Part shown: positions 33,629-41,263 of the stretch, piece by piece
Layout: each line of letters opens with the position of its first letter
Numbering within the stretch: the first letter of the stretch is position 1
Assembly (NCBI GenBank): GCA_964551475.1
Contig: CAZKCI010000046.1
Coordinates: 1-64,000, forward strand
Length of the DNA: 64,000 nucleotides
Source: CAZKCI01 sp964551475
GTDB lineage: Bacteria; Auribacterota; Erginobacteria; Erginobacterales; CAZKCI01
Direction of reading: 5' to 3'
The notes under the pieces: generated by a model
The model's database searches: none
What the model was told of the DNA's origin: nothing
Seen by the model: the letters and a program-made list of their open reading frames with translations, nothing else
Program-made: the position numbers and the translations under genes

Positions 33629-33966
33629 TTTTAACCGCGAATTCACGCGAATAAAGCGCGAATGGGCCCGGCTTGGCTTGTCAATATAACTACGAATTTC
33701 GCGAATTACGCGAAGGCCTTGGCTCAGATATTAATCCGGCCGTTATAGTCCGGACATCAACAATGGCTGTCATTGCGAGCGAAGCGAAGCAATCTCTTGT
33801 CTGGCGTGGGGTTGAGATTGCTTCGTCGCTAAAGCTCCTCGCAATGACATGTCCATATTATTCTGGACTGACTAATAAATTCGCGTAATCCGTAGTTTGA
33901 TGTTTATAGCGATCCAGAGCCGAGTCAATTCGCGCTTTATTCGTGAGAATTCGCGGTTAAATTCTT
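33629..33966. mobile_element. Nested inverted-repeat element (MITE-like), about 340 bp
   Basis: Both ends carry TTAACCGCGAATTC-type sequence in inverted orientation (left about 33631-33665, right about 33925-33962). Inside these is a second inverted pair with ACGAATTTCGCG / CGCGTAATCCG. Inside that is a third, CATTGCGAGCGAAGCGAAG at 33771-33789 facing its partner at 33820-33847. The innermost words are a palindromic repeat found in many unrelated bacterial genomes and known for false ORFs reading VIASEAKQS. No transposase is encoded. The right end overlaps the 3' end of the ParB-like gene. Confidence 0.75.
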
Positions 33967-34385
33967 TTTGGCCGGGCCTTTTTCGCGGGGAAAACCTTCG
34001 ACCAGACCCGCCTCACCCACCGCCAGATCCGTTGGAAGATATTCCCCCGGAGGAGGCGGATGATCTCCTGGCGGCGCTTCTCGATCCCGATGATCTCCTC
34101 CGGCGTGAAGTCCTTCCGGGCCAGGTTCTCGTCCACCTCGGCGTCGAGCATGAGCAGAAGGTCGTGGTTGAAGGGGAGAAGGTGGGCGTCGATCTCCTTC
34201 CAGCCCAGCGACCGGCAGGCCATGAACCGCCGGTGGCCGGCAACCAGGCGGTACTCCTCGTCCAGGACAATCGGATTGAGGAGGCCGAGCCGGGAGATCG
34301 AGGAGGTGAGGGCGGCGAGGTTCCCGGGGTCCTTGCGGATGCGGTGCTCCTCGTCGATAACGATCTTCTCCATCGGAACTTTCAT
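33957..34385 (-). CDS. ParB/Srx-domain protein
   Basis: A 142-residue protein with a ParB N-terminal-type domain: KVPMEKIVIDEEHRIRKD, LAALTSSISRLGLLNPIVL, then EYRLVAGHRRFMACRSLGW (the GHRR CTP/phosphate motif) and IDAHLLPFNHD. A short helical tail ends in basic residues (WRWVRRVWSKVFPAKKARP). It lacks the central helix-turn-helix of chromosome-partitioning ParB, so it is a stand-alone ParB-fold protein, possibly regulatory. AAGGAG lies 12 bp before the ATG at 34385. Its final residues lie in the inverted-repeat element. It is divergent from the secreted-protein gene, with a palindromic operator between. Confidence 0.85.
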   Translation of the reverse strand: MKVPMEKIVIDEEHRIRKDPGNLAALTSSISRLGLLNPIVLDEEYRLVAGHRRFMACRSLGWKEIDAHLLPFNHDLLLMLDAEVDENLARKDFTPEEIIGIEKRRQEIIRLLRGNIFQRIWRWVRRVWSKVFPAKKARPKRI

Positions 34386-34426
34386 CGTGCCGGGCTCCTT
34401 TCTCCCTGGTCTCCTTTCGATCTCCA

Positions 34427-34457
34427 TTGCTCTTCTCGCACATTGTATATACAATGT
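34427..34457 (+). promoter_or_regulatory. Promoter with 18-bp palindromic operator between divergent genes
   Basis: TTGCTC (34427-34432), 17 bp, TACAAT (34450-34455) point to the 34509 gene. The perfect palindrome ACATTGTATATACAATGT (34440-34457) covers the -10 box. Its core TTGTATATACAA resembles operators of GntR/HutC-type repressors. On the other strand the mirror TACAAT could be the -10 of the ParB-like gene, so one regulator could govern both. Confidence 0.7.
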
Positions 34458-34508
34458 CCGTGCGTCTTCCACTCTGAAAACAGAGGACGCCAGCCAAGGA
34501 GGTCTGTC

Positions 34509-36344
34509 ATGCCCATGAGAATTGTTGCCGCGATTGCGGCAATCGTCACCTGTCTCGTCGTCCCGTTGACGACCCCGGCCGCGACCGGCCCGGCCCTTCC
34601 CGCCGGCACCGTCGGCTACGCCTGGGTTCCCAACGTCGACAAGCTCTTTGCCGATGCCGACCAGTTTCTGACCGCCCTGGGCGCCCCCAACATGTTCCTG
34701 ATGATGGCGAAAGCCGGGCTCGGCCAGATGCTGGGCAACGCCGAGCTGAACGCGGTGGACCTGAAGGGGCCGCTGGCGATCGTCGTCCTCAACCCCAAGG
34801 AAAACCCCCAGCCTCTGGCCGCCGCCTTCCGCCTCAAGGCGGCCGACGCCTATTTCAAGGGGATGGAAGAGCCGCCGACACTGATACCCGGCGACGAAAA
34901 AAGCGGAGTCCGGATCTACTCCCGCAAAATCTCGACCTTCGACAGCGCCGCCTACGACGCCGCCTCCCCGGACGAGCAGAGCGACGTCAACCGCTTCTAC
35001 CAGTCCTCGGAACAGCCCTTCCTCGCGCTCCAGGGGGACACCGCCTGGATCTCGGAGAACCCCGCCCTTCTCGACCAGGTGAAGGGCATCTCCCTCGCCA
35101 GCCTCGCCGCGCCGCTCGCCCACGATCTCGTCCTGGTCTTCGAAACCGAGACCCTGGGGAAGCTCCTCCGCGAGGAAGCCGACCAGCAGCTCGAGAAAAC
35201 GGATAAATCCGGGACCGCCGGCGGCTCCGCTCAGATGCTCCGCTCCCAGGTCGACCTCTATCTCAACTATCTCGGCCAGGTGAAACAAGCGGTCACCGGA
35301 CTCACGCTGGACAAGAACGGCGTGGCCGTCGAGAAGATCGTCATGGCCCGGCCCGGTTCCACCCTGGCCTCCTTTCTCGCCGCCCAGAAGAAGGGCGAGC
35401 TCAAGCTCGCCCGCTTCCTCGACCGGGATTCCTGGTTCGCCGCCGATTTCCGGGTGAGCCGCCCGGAGATGCTCCTGGGCTTCTACAGCCGGATGTTCGA
35501 CCTGATGGCCGAAGCCTCCCCCCTCGCCGCCGGCGGAGAGAAAACCGCCCTCGACCCGAAAGCCCGGGGCCTCTATCTCAAAGCGATCAAGGCCATGGTC
35601 GACGCCATGGGAGAGGAATCGGCCTTCTCCGTCTCCAGCCCTCCCGGGACGCTCTTCTCCGGAGTGAGCGTGATGGAGATCAAGAGCGAGGAGGCCTGGC
35701 GGGGCTATATCCGCCAGGGGATGCTGGATGCCATGCTCCCGGCCTGGAAGTCCGCCGCCGCCAAGAAGGGGATGACCTACGACGCCTCCGGGATCGAGCA
35801 GCCCGGGAAATACAAGAACTTCGACGTCTACACACTGCGCGTCCGGATCGATAAGAGCGCTCTTGCCATCCCGGAAGAGGCGATGAAGGAAATCGGCGGT
35901 TGGGTGAACCAGACGATGACCGTGGCGATGGCCGCGGCGGGCAAGATCGCCGTCTCCGCCATGAGCTGGGGCGGCGAGCCGCGGATCGGCGAGGTCCTGG
36001 ACCGCGTCGCCGCCGGGCAGTCCTCCTTCGATCCGGCCCGCTTCGGCGCTGCCGCCGCCGGCGCCAACGGGGCGATGATCTTCTCCTTGGACTCCTTCCT
36101 CCGCGGCATCCTGGGTATCATCCCGGCCGACAAGATCGAAGGGCTCCAGGGAGAGAATCTGAAGAAGCTCTCTTCCCTCGAACTTCCCTTGATCGTGAGT
36201 TTCCGGGCCGAGGGGGAGACGCTGCGGGCAAGCTCATCCTTCCCGATGGAGAAGATCCTGGCGGTGAAGAATCTCTTCGAGAGCAAGAGCAAGCCCGCCC
36301 CGGAGACCGCTCCGGAAAAGCCGATGGAACCCGCGGCGGAATAA
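34509..36344 (+). CDS. Secreted protein of unknown function (611 residues)
   Basis: A strong ribosome site (AAGGAGG) stands before ATG 34509. A signal peptide (MRIVAAIAAIVTCLVVPLTTPAAT) is followed by alternating alpha/beta segments: GTVGYAWVPNVDKLFADADQFL, LKGPLAIVVLNPKENPQPLAA, FRLKAADAYFKGM. The middle is helical, and KMVMARPGSTLA-like VEKIVMARPGSTLASFLAAQ begins a repeat of the first half. Large periplasmic proteins with this self-comparison layout resemble DUF3352-type proteins, but I am not sure of the family. The C-terminal tail is Lys/Pro/Glu-rich. It is monocistronic with a terminator behind it. Confidence 0.8.
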   Translation: MPMRIVAAIAAIVTCLVVPLTTPAATGPALPAGTVGYAWVPNVDKLFADADQFLTALGAPNMFLMMAKAGLGQMLGNAELNAVDLKGPLAIVVLNPKENPQPLAAAFRLKAADAYFKGMEEPPTLIPGDEKSGVRIYSRKISTFDSAAYDAASPDEQSDVNRFYQSSEQPFLALQGDTAWISENPALLDQVKGISLASLAAPLAHDLVLVFETETLGKLLREEADQQLEKTDKSGTAGGSAQMLRSQVDLYLNYLGQVKQAVTGLTLDKNGVAVEKIVMARPGSTLASFLAAQKKGELKLARFLDRDSWFAADFRVSRPEMLLGFYSRMFDLMAEASPLAAGGEKTALDPKARGLYLKAIKAMVDAMGEESAFSVSSPPGTLFSGVSVMEIKSEEAWRGYIRQGMLDAMLPAWKSAAAKKGMTYDASGIEQPGKYKNFDVYTLRVRIDKSALAIPEEAMKEIGGWVNQTMTVAMAAAGKIAVSAMSWGGEPRIGEVLDRVAAGQSSFDPARFGAAAAGANGAMIFSLDSFLRGILGIIPADKIEGLQGENLKKLSSLELPLIVSFRAEGETLRASSSFPMEKILAVKNLFESKSKPAPETAPEKPMEPAAE

Positions 36345-36390
36345 ATTCGTCCGAGAAATCGAAGGCAACAGCAGGATTTGATCGCCGGAA

Positions 36391-36421
36391 GGCAGGAGGC
36401 CGCGCCGGGCGGCCTCCTGCC
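36391..36421 (+). terminator. Strong hairpin terminator
   Basis: GGCAGGAGGCCGC (36391-36403), loop GCCGG, exact reverse complement (36409-36421), then CCTCCCGTTTGTCTT. It is a perfect 13-bp GC-rich stem 46 bp after the stop of the 611-residue gene. The U-tract is weak. The remainder of the 36345-36564 gap is a T/C-rich AT-leaning stretch, likely holding the promoter of the next operon, but no clear boxes are visible. Confidence 0.75.
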
Positions 36422-36564
36422 CTCCCGTTTGTCTTGCCCTTTCGAATCTCCCCCTTTCCCCCCGCCCGATTACCTATTTTAGGGTATCAAAATTATCTTC
36501 TCTACCCGCCACGCATGTCATATATTGTCAGGTTTCTAGCCAGACCTCGAACAAGCAGGTGCTT

Positions 36565-39117
36565 ATGAAAACACTCGCGATTGTCGCGGCGGGGATACTT
36601 TGGGCCGGGACCGGTTCCGGCCAGACCGACGCCATCACCCAGGGCGAATGGGCCTCTTACCTTGCCGAAGGGACGGGGTTGAAACAGAATCTCCCTCCCA
36701 CAGCCACGAACAAGGATTACATGCGTGCCCTTTCCCAAGGGGGGTTCATCCGGAAAGAAGGGGAAGACTTTTGGGAAGCGAGCGCGGGCGCGGCGACAGA
36801 CGCCGACAGAGCCTCCGGCCCCTTGAGCCAGGGAAAATGGGTCCGGGCCGCCGACAAACCAGGCAAAGTTACTTATCGGGTGACCATCCCCCTGGAAAAA
36901 AGCTACATCCTCCGGTCGCGGGTGCGCGGGAAGGAACAATTCTGGTCCATCGACGGCGGAGATCCGATCCTGGTCAGGCCGAAGGATGACCTGGAATGGG
37001 AAACCGTCAAGGACGGGATCGACCTGAAGCCGGGGGAGCATCTGATCACCGTCGACCTCCCCGCCGAAGGCGGCATCGACGTCCTGGAGTTCATCACCTC
37101 GTCCGCCCCCCCTATCGCCCCGGCCGGAGGCTTCGCGCCCGCCGCCCCTCTCACCTTCACCGAGAAGGCCGAGACGCTGGCCCGCGCCCTCAACTGGGAG
37201 CAGTTCCTCCCCCTGGACGCCGAGCCCTGCCGGATCTGGGAGGCGGAATCCTACTCGGCGACGAAAGGTTCGCTGGAGGTCAAAAAGACCCGTGATCACG
37301 GAACCCCCTCCGACCGCCGGTGGATTCTTCCTCCTCCCGGCGAATCCAGCATCGTCACCTATTACCTCACCGTCTCTCAGGAGGGCCTGTACAGCCTCAA
37401 GGGACGCTTCTGGGGCGACATCCAGGACAATCTCTCCTGGGAGATCGACCGGAACCGGGTTTCTTTCACGCCGGATAACCCGGACAAGTTCGGCTGGATC
37501 ACCATCGACACCGTGCCCCTGGCCGCCGGCACGCACCGCATAGACATGGAGCTCAAATCCGGCACCGGGGCCGACGTTTTTCAGCTTGTGAAGCACCGCA
37601 ACGAGACCGGCGACTATCTCGTCCTGCTCGCGGAAAGAGGGTTTGCGGAGGGTGCCTTCGCCCTCTCGGTCATCCCCCGGGAGCGCCTCGCCTACGGGCG
37701 CTGGATCGAGCGCGAGGCGGAAAAGGCGAACCGGATCACGGGGGATCACTCTCTTTCCGATGACCAGTCTCACGGGAAGCCCTCCGGGGAGCGCTGGCTC
37801 TCCCCCTCCGGAAAGGCCACCGCCCGTTTCGAGTTCGATATCTCGGAGCCGGACGAGAGGGAAGAGAAGGATGCGGAGGGCGAGCGTTCCACCCGGATCC
37901 GTTCCGAAGGCGAAAAGGCCTCGGATCTTTTCGGCCCCTACTCCTTCTCCGAATCCACCGACCACGGCGACGCATCGGAAAAGGAATGGCTCCAGGCCGG
38001 GGATGATTTCGTCACCGCCTATTTCGAGGTCGACATCCGACGGGAAATGGAGACCGCGGCCGGGCCCGAGGCCCTCCTGGCGCTCGCCGCCGAGGCCGAG
38101 CGGGCGCAAAAACTCTCCGGGGCATTCGCCGTCCTGACCTCCCCCGACCATGGAGAGCCCTCGGGCCAGGAATGGGTCTCCGCCACCGGAACAGCCGCGG
38201 CGCGCTTCGAGTTCGATATCCCGTCCGACACTCTCTACTCCATCCGCGCCCGCGATTTCGGGCCGGAGCCCTTGATCTGGAAGGTCGACCCCGACGGCGC
38301 CGACTTCCTCCTCCAGACCACGGCGAAAACCGGCGGGAAGGATTCCTTTGCCTGGCACCCGGTGGGCGATGTTTTCCTCTCCGCTGGCCGCCACGTCGTC
38401 GAAGTGACGCTGAGCGGAGGCTCCGGTCTGGACGGCTGGGAGCTCCGCAAGGCGGACCCCTGCGGCGAGGAGGTCTTCGTCCTCTACAGCCGCGATTTCG
38501 GGGGACGCCCGATCACTTGGACCATCGACCCCGACCGGCACCTCCCCCTCTTCCGCCGCACCGTCAAATCCCCAGGCGAAAAGTTCTTCGACTGGCACCC
38601 GGTCGCCACCATTTCCCTGCCCGCCGGCAAGCACATCGTGTCGGCGAAGCTCAGCCCGGAGAGCGGGCTCGACGTCTGGGAAGTCCGGCGGCGCGGCTGG
38701 TGCGACGAAAACCTCTACGCGCTGCGCAGCCGCGACTTCGGCCCCGATCCGATCTCCTTCCGCCTCTCCCCCTGGGGCAAGCCGCCGATCCTGGAACAGA
38801 CCGTCTTCCCGGCGAAGGAAGCCGCCTTCGAGTGGAACGAGGTCGCCACCCTTTCCATCCCGGAAGGACGGCACGTGCTGGAAGTGGCACTGGGCGAAAA
38901 CAACGGATTTGACTCCTGGGAGATCCGCAAGCGGACCGCCTGCGAATGCGAGATGAGCGCGCTGGCCTTCGCCCCGGTGACCGCCGAGGCGGCGCGGAAA
39001 AATATCGAGGAGATGAAAAAGGCCTGGCGTCCCCCCGAACCGCGACCCGGCTACAGCCCGCTGCCCGTCTCCACGCCCTTCTACCCGGTCCTCAGCCCCT
39101 TCGTCCCGGAAAAATAG
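36565..39117 (+). CDS. Secreted modular repeat protein heading the export operon
   Basis: An 850-residue exported protein (signal MKTLAIVAAGILWAGTGSGQ). It is built of repeated beta modules. The front part repeats an acidic block with DHG(x)PS and a Trp, for example DHGTPSDRRWILP, SHGKPSGERWLSP, DHGDASEKEWLQ and DHGEPSGQEWVS. The rear part repeats about 85-residue blocks with RDFGPEPLIWKVDPDG, FAWHPVGDVFLSAGRHVVEV and GLDGWELRK. This recalls carbohydrate-binding modules (CBM6/35-like sandwiches) split and recombined. A short Pro-rich tail ends the protein. It lies 48 bp before the beta-barrel gene, so it likely works in glycan binding or secretion. The family is unknown to me. Confidence 0.8.
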   Translation: MKTLAIVAAGILWAGTGSGQTDAITQGEWASYLAEGTGLKQNLPPTATNKDYMRALSQGGFIRKEGEDFWEASAGAATDADRASGPLSQGKWVRAADKPGKVTYRVTIPLEKSYILRSRVRGKEQFWSIDGGDPILVRPKDDLEWETVKDGIDLKPGEHLITVDLPAEGGIDVLEFITSSAPPIAPAGGFAPAAPLTFTEKAETLARALNWEQFLPLDAEPCRIWEAESYSATKGSLEVKKTRDHGTPSDRRWILPPPGESSIVTYYLTVSQEGLYSLKGRFWGDIQDNLSWEIDRNRVSFTPDNPDKFGWITIDTVPLAAGTHRIDMELKSGTGADVFQLVKHRNETGDYLVLLAERGFAEGAFALSVIPRERLAYGRWIEREAEKANRITGDHSLSDDQSHGKPSGERWLSPSGKATARFEFDISEPDEREEKDAEGERSTRIRSEGEKASDLFGPYSFSESTDHGDASEKEWLQAGDDFVTAYFEVDIRREMETAAGPEALLALAAEAERAQKLSGAFAVLTSPDHGEPSGQEWVSATGTAAARFEFDIPSDTLYSIRARDFGPEPLIWKVDPDGADFLLQTTAKTGGKDSFAWHPVGDVFLSAGRHVVEVTLSGGSGLDGWELRKADPCGEEVFVLYSRDFGGRPITWTIDPDRHLPLFRRTVKSPGEKFFDWHPVATISLPAGKHIVSAKLSPESGLDVWEVRRRGWCDENLYALRSRDFGPDPISFRLSPWGKPPILEQTVFPAKEAAFEWNEVATLSIPEGRHVLEVALGENNGFDSWEIRKRTACECEMSALAFAPVTAEAARKNIEEMKKAWRPPEPRPGYSPLPVSTPFYPVLSPFVPEK

Positions 39118-39165
39118 CGACCCCATCGCCCCCTGCCTGCCCCCGAAAAGGAACCCCGACCGGCC

Positions 39166-40290
39166 ATGCCCAGAGCGAACTACATCGTCTTCCTTCTCGC
39201 CGCGGTCCTGGCCCCCTCCTTCGCCGGGGGAGCGGAGGACGGCCGGAGGGTGGAGATCCACCCCCACTGCAACGTCGTCGGCTGGTACGACGACAACGTC
39301 AGCTTCGCCCCCCAAACCGAGACGGCCGGGGACTACTACACTCAGATCGAGCCGGGGATCGGGGTGTTCATCCCCAACCGGATCATGGATCTCCGGGCCG
39401 ACTACACCTATATCCGCTACGACTACCTCGATCGGACGGACTTGAGCCGCGACTACCACAAGGCCAAACTGGACCTCGCCGACGAGTACGAGATCCTCCG
39501 CGGGCTCAAGGTCAACCTGGGCGACACCTACGAGCTCGTCCCGGTCAACCTCGGCCTCCCCGTGGACACCCCCTACAACTTCACCCAGAAAAACACGGCC
39601 TACCTCACCCCCCGCTGGTCGACGAGCTTCTCCAAAAGAAACGCCTTGAGCGCCGGCTACTATTTTTCGCGGGTCGATTACACCAGCAGTCCCCGGGTGG
39701 GGGAGGATTACTTCGGCCATCTTTTCGACACCCTCTGGGAGCTGGGGCTGATCCGCGGGTTGACTTTTGTGCAAACCAACACCTATACTATCTACGATTA
39801 CGACAACCTGCCGACCTACCGCTCCTTCGTCCCCATGGTCGGTCTCAGAGTCATGCCCAACGGGAGCTTTACTCTCGAGGGCCATTTCGGTTACTCCTAC
39901 GAACACGATGAGACTTTTCGTTACCGGGGAGATGTCTACCAGATCGCGGCGATGTACAAACCCTCCGAACGATTCGACGCCAAGCTCCGCTTCACCCGCG
40001 ACCGCCTGACCGACGTGAGCGGCGTTCCTTTCACCGACGACTACCTGGATCTCCGTTTCAATTATCGCCCCGCCCACCGCTGGAACCTGCACGCCCTCCT
40101 GCGCTATAGCCGCTACCTCTATGCGGAGACCGATCAGAAATACTTCCACTGCCGCTTCGACATCCGCTACCGTCTGACCGAGGAGATCGGAATCAAGACC
40201 GGCTACGTGCGCACACAGAACCTGGACACCCCGAGCCAGGACGCCGCCGTCTCCAACCGTTATTACATCGGGTTGGACGGCTCCTTCTGA
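39166..40290 (+). CDS. Outer-membrane beta-barrel protein (BBP2-type porin)
   Basis: A 374-residue protein with a signal peptide (VFLLAAVLAPSFAGG). Alternating aromatic beta strands follow: VVGWYDDNVSFAPQTETAGD, IEPGIGVFIPNRIMDLRADY, ALSAGYYFSRVDY, FTLEGHFGYSYEHDE and FDIRYRLTEEIGIKTGY. It ends in a terminal Phe (YYIGLDGSF), the Bam recognition signature. This matches the BBP2_2/EpsL-like barrels found in exopolysaccharide clusters and proposed to form the outer-membrane exit. It is placed directly before the Wza-like gene (2 nt between stop and ATG). Confidence 0.88.
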   Translation: MPRANYIVFLLAAVLAPSFAGGAEDGRRVEIHPHCNVVGWYDDNVSFAPQTETAGDYYTQIEPGIGVFIPNRIMDLRADYTYIRYDYLDRTDLSRDYHKAKLDLADEYEILRGLKVNLGDTYELVPVNLGLPVDTPYNFTQKNTAYLTPRWSTSFSKRNALSAGYYFSRVDYTSSPRVGEDYFGHLFDTLWELGLIRGLTFVQTNTYTIYDYDNLPTYRSFVPMVGLRVMPNGSFTLEGHFGYSYEHDETFRYRGDVYQIAAMYKPSERFDAKLRFTRDRLTDVSGVPFTDDYLDLRFNYRPAHRWNLHALLRYSRYLYAETDQKYFHCRFDIRYRLTEEIGIKTGYVRTQNLDTPSQDAAVSNRYYIGLDGSF

Positions 40291-40292
40291 CC

Positions 40293-41231
40293 ATGAACCG
40301 GGCCTACATTCTCGCCGCAGTTCTCTTCGCCGCCGCCGGCTGCCGGACGCCGCCGACGACGGCCGAGATCGCCCCAACCTCCCCCGCGCCCCTCCCCACC
40401 GCCGTCCCCGCCCACGGCGTTTCCGTCCCGGCGGCGGAGCCCGGCCAGTCCGACCAGTATCGCCTGGGGCCGGGAGACGTCATCAAAATCGCGGTCTACA
40501 ACGAAGCCGAGCTTTCCGGTCCCTTCCGGATCTCCCGGACAGGAACCATCTCCTGGTCCTGGGTGGGGGAGGTGGAGGTCCGCGGGCTAGCGGTGGAGGA
40601 GATCGCGGAACGCCTGCGCCGGATCCTCGCGGACGGCTATATGCGCCAGCCCCGGGTGGACGTGGGGGTGGAAAAGTACGGAAGCCAGGTGGTCTATTTT
40701 CTCGGCAACGTCTCTCTCCCCGGCCCTGGCCGCCTGGGGGAAGACCGCACCCTGCTCCAGAACCTGCTCCAGGCGGGCGGGCCTAAAGTGTGGGGGGATG
40801 GCGTCATCACTGTTTTGCGCGCCGGGGGAGAGGGGGAACAAGAGCGCCTGACCGCGAGCCTCTCGGGCCTCTTAAGCGGCCAGGGCGCGGACAACATCCT
40901 TCTCCAGGACGGGGATATCGTCACCGTTTCCTCCCCGGATTCCCGGGAGGCCCTGATCAGCCAGGACCGGATTTACGTGGTCGGCGCGGTGAGCCAGCCG
41001 GGAACCTTCCCCTGGCGGGAGAACCTGACCGCGCTCGACGCCCTGATGGCCGCCGGAGGACTCACCGACTACGCCGCGGGAAACAAGGCGAGGCTGGTGC
41101 GGGGGGCGGGTGACAAGAAAGAGGAGATCGTCGTCCGCTTCGAGGACATCCTGGAAGGCCAGAAGGACCTGAACGTCATCCTCGCCCCGGGGGACCTGAT
41201 CATCGTGCCGGAGGGAATGGGAATATTCTAG
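40293..41231 (+). CDS. Wza-like polysaccharide export lipoprotein
   Basis: A 312-residue lipoprotein: signal MNRAYILAAVLFAAAGC with lipobox Cys at 17, then a Pro-rich linker. The polysaccharide export domain has QYRLGPGDVIKIAVYNEAEL and GTISWSWVGEVEVRGLAVEEIAE. Two SLBB-type segments follow (YFLGNVSLPGPGRLGEDRTL; YVVGAVSQPGTFPWRENLTAL). It should form the periplasm-spanning export channel with the Wzc-like protein. It lacks the long C-terminal helix of E. coli Wza, consistent with a separate beta-barrel (the preceding gene) providing the outer-membrane pore. Confidence 0.93.
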   Translation: MNRAYILAAVLFAAAGCRTPPTTAEIAPTSPAPLPTAVPAHGVSVPAAEPGQSDQYRLGPGDVIKIAVYNEAELSGPFRISRTGTISWSWVGEVEVRGLAVEEIAERLRRILADGYMRQPRVDVGVEKYGSQVVYFLGNVSLPGPGRLGEDRTLLQNLLQAGGPKVWGDGVITVLRAGGEGEQERLTASLSGLLSGQGADNILLQDGDIVTVSSPDSREALISQDRIYVVGAVSQPGTFPWRENLTALDALMAAGGLTDYAAGNKARLVRGAGDKKEEIVVRFEDILEGQKDLNVILAPGDLIIVPEGMGIF

Positions 41232-41263
41232 AAAGCGACTTCTCCGGAAGCGCGTTGGATGCC

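Noticed and set aside
33673..33888. Short ORF with VIASEAKQS-type sequence
   Set aside because: This is the well-known false translation of a widespread palindromic repeat, here inside the nested inverted-repeat element.
36502..40377. Very long minus-strand open frame (about 1290 codons)
   Set aside because: It lies opposite two plus-strand genes with signal peptides, repeats and a beta-barrel pattern. Its product is Gly/Val/Arg-rich without motifs, as expected from the antisense of GC-rich codons.
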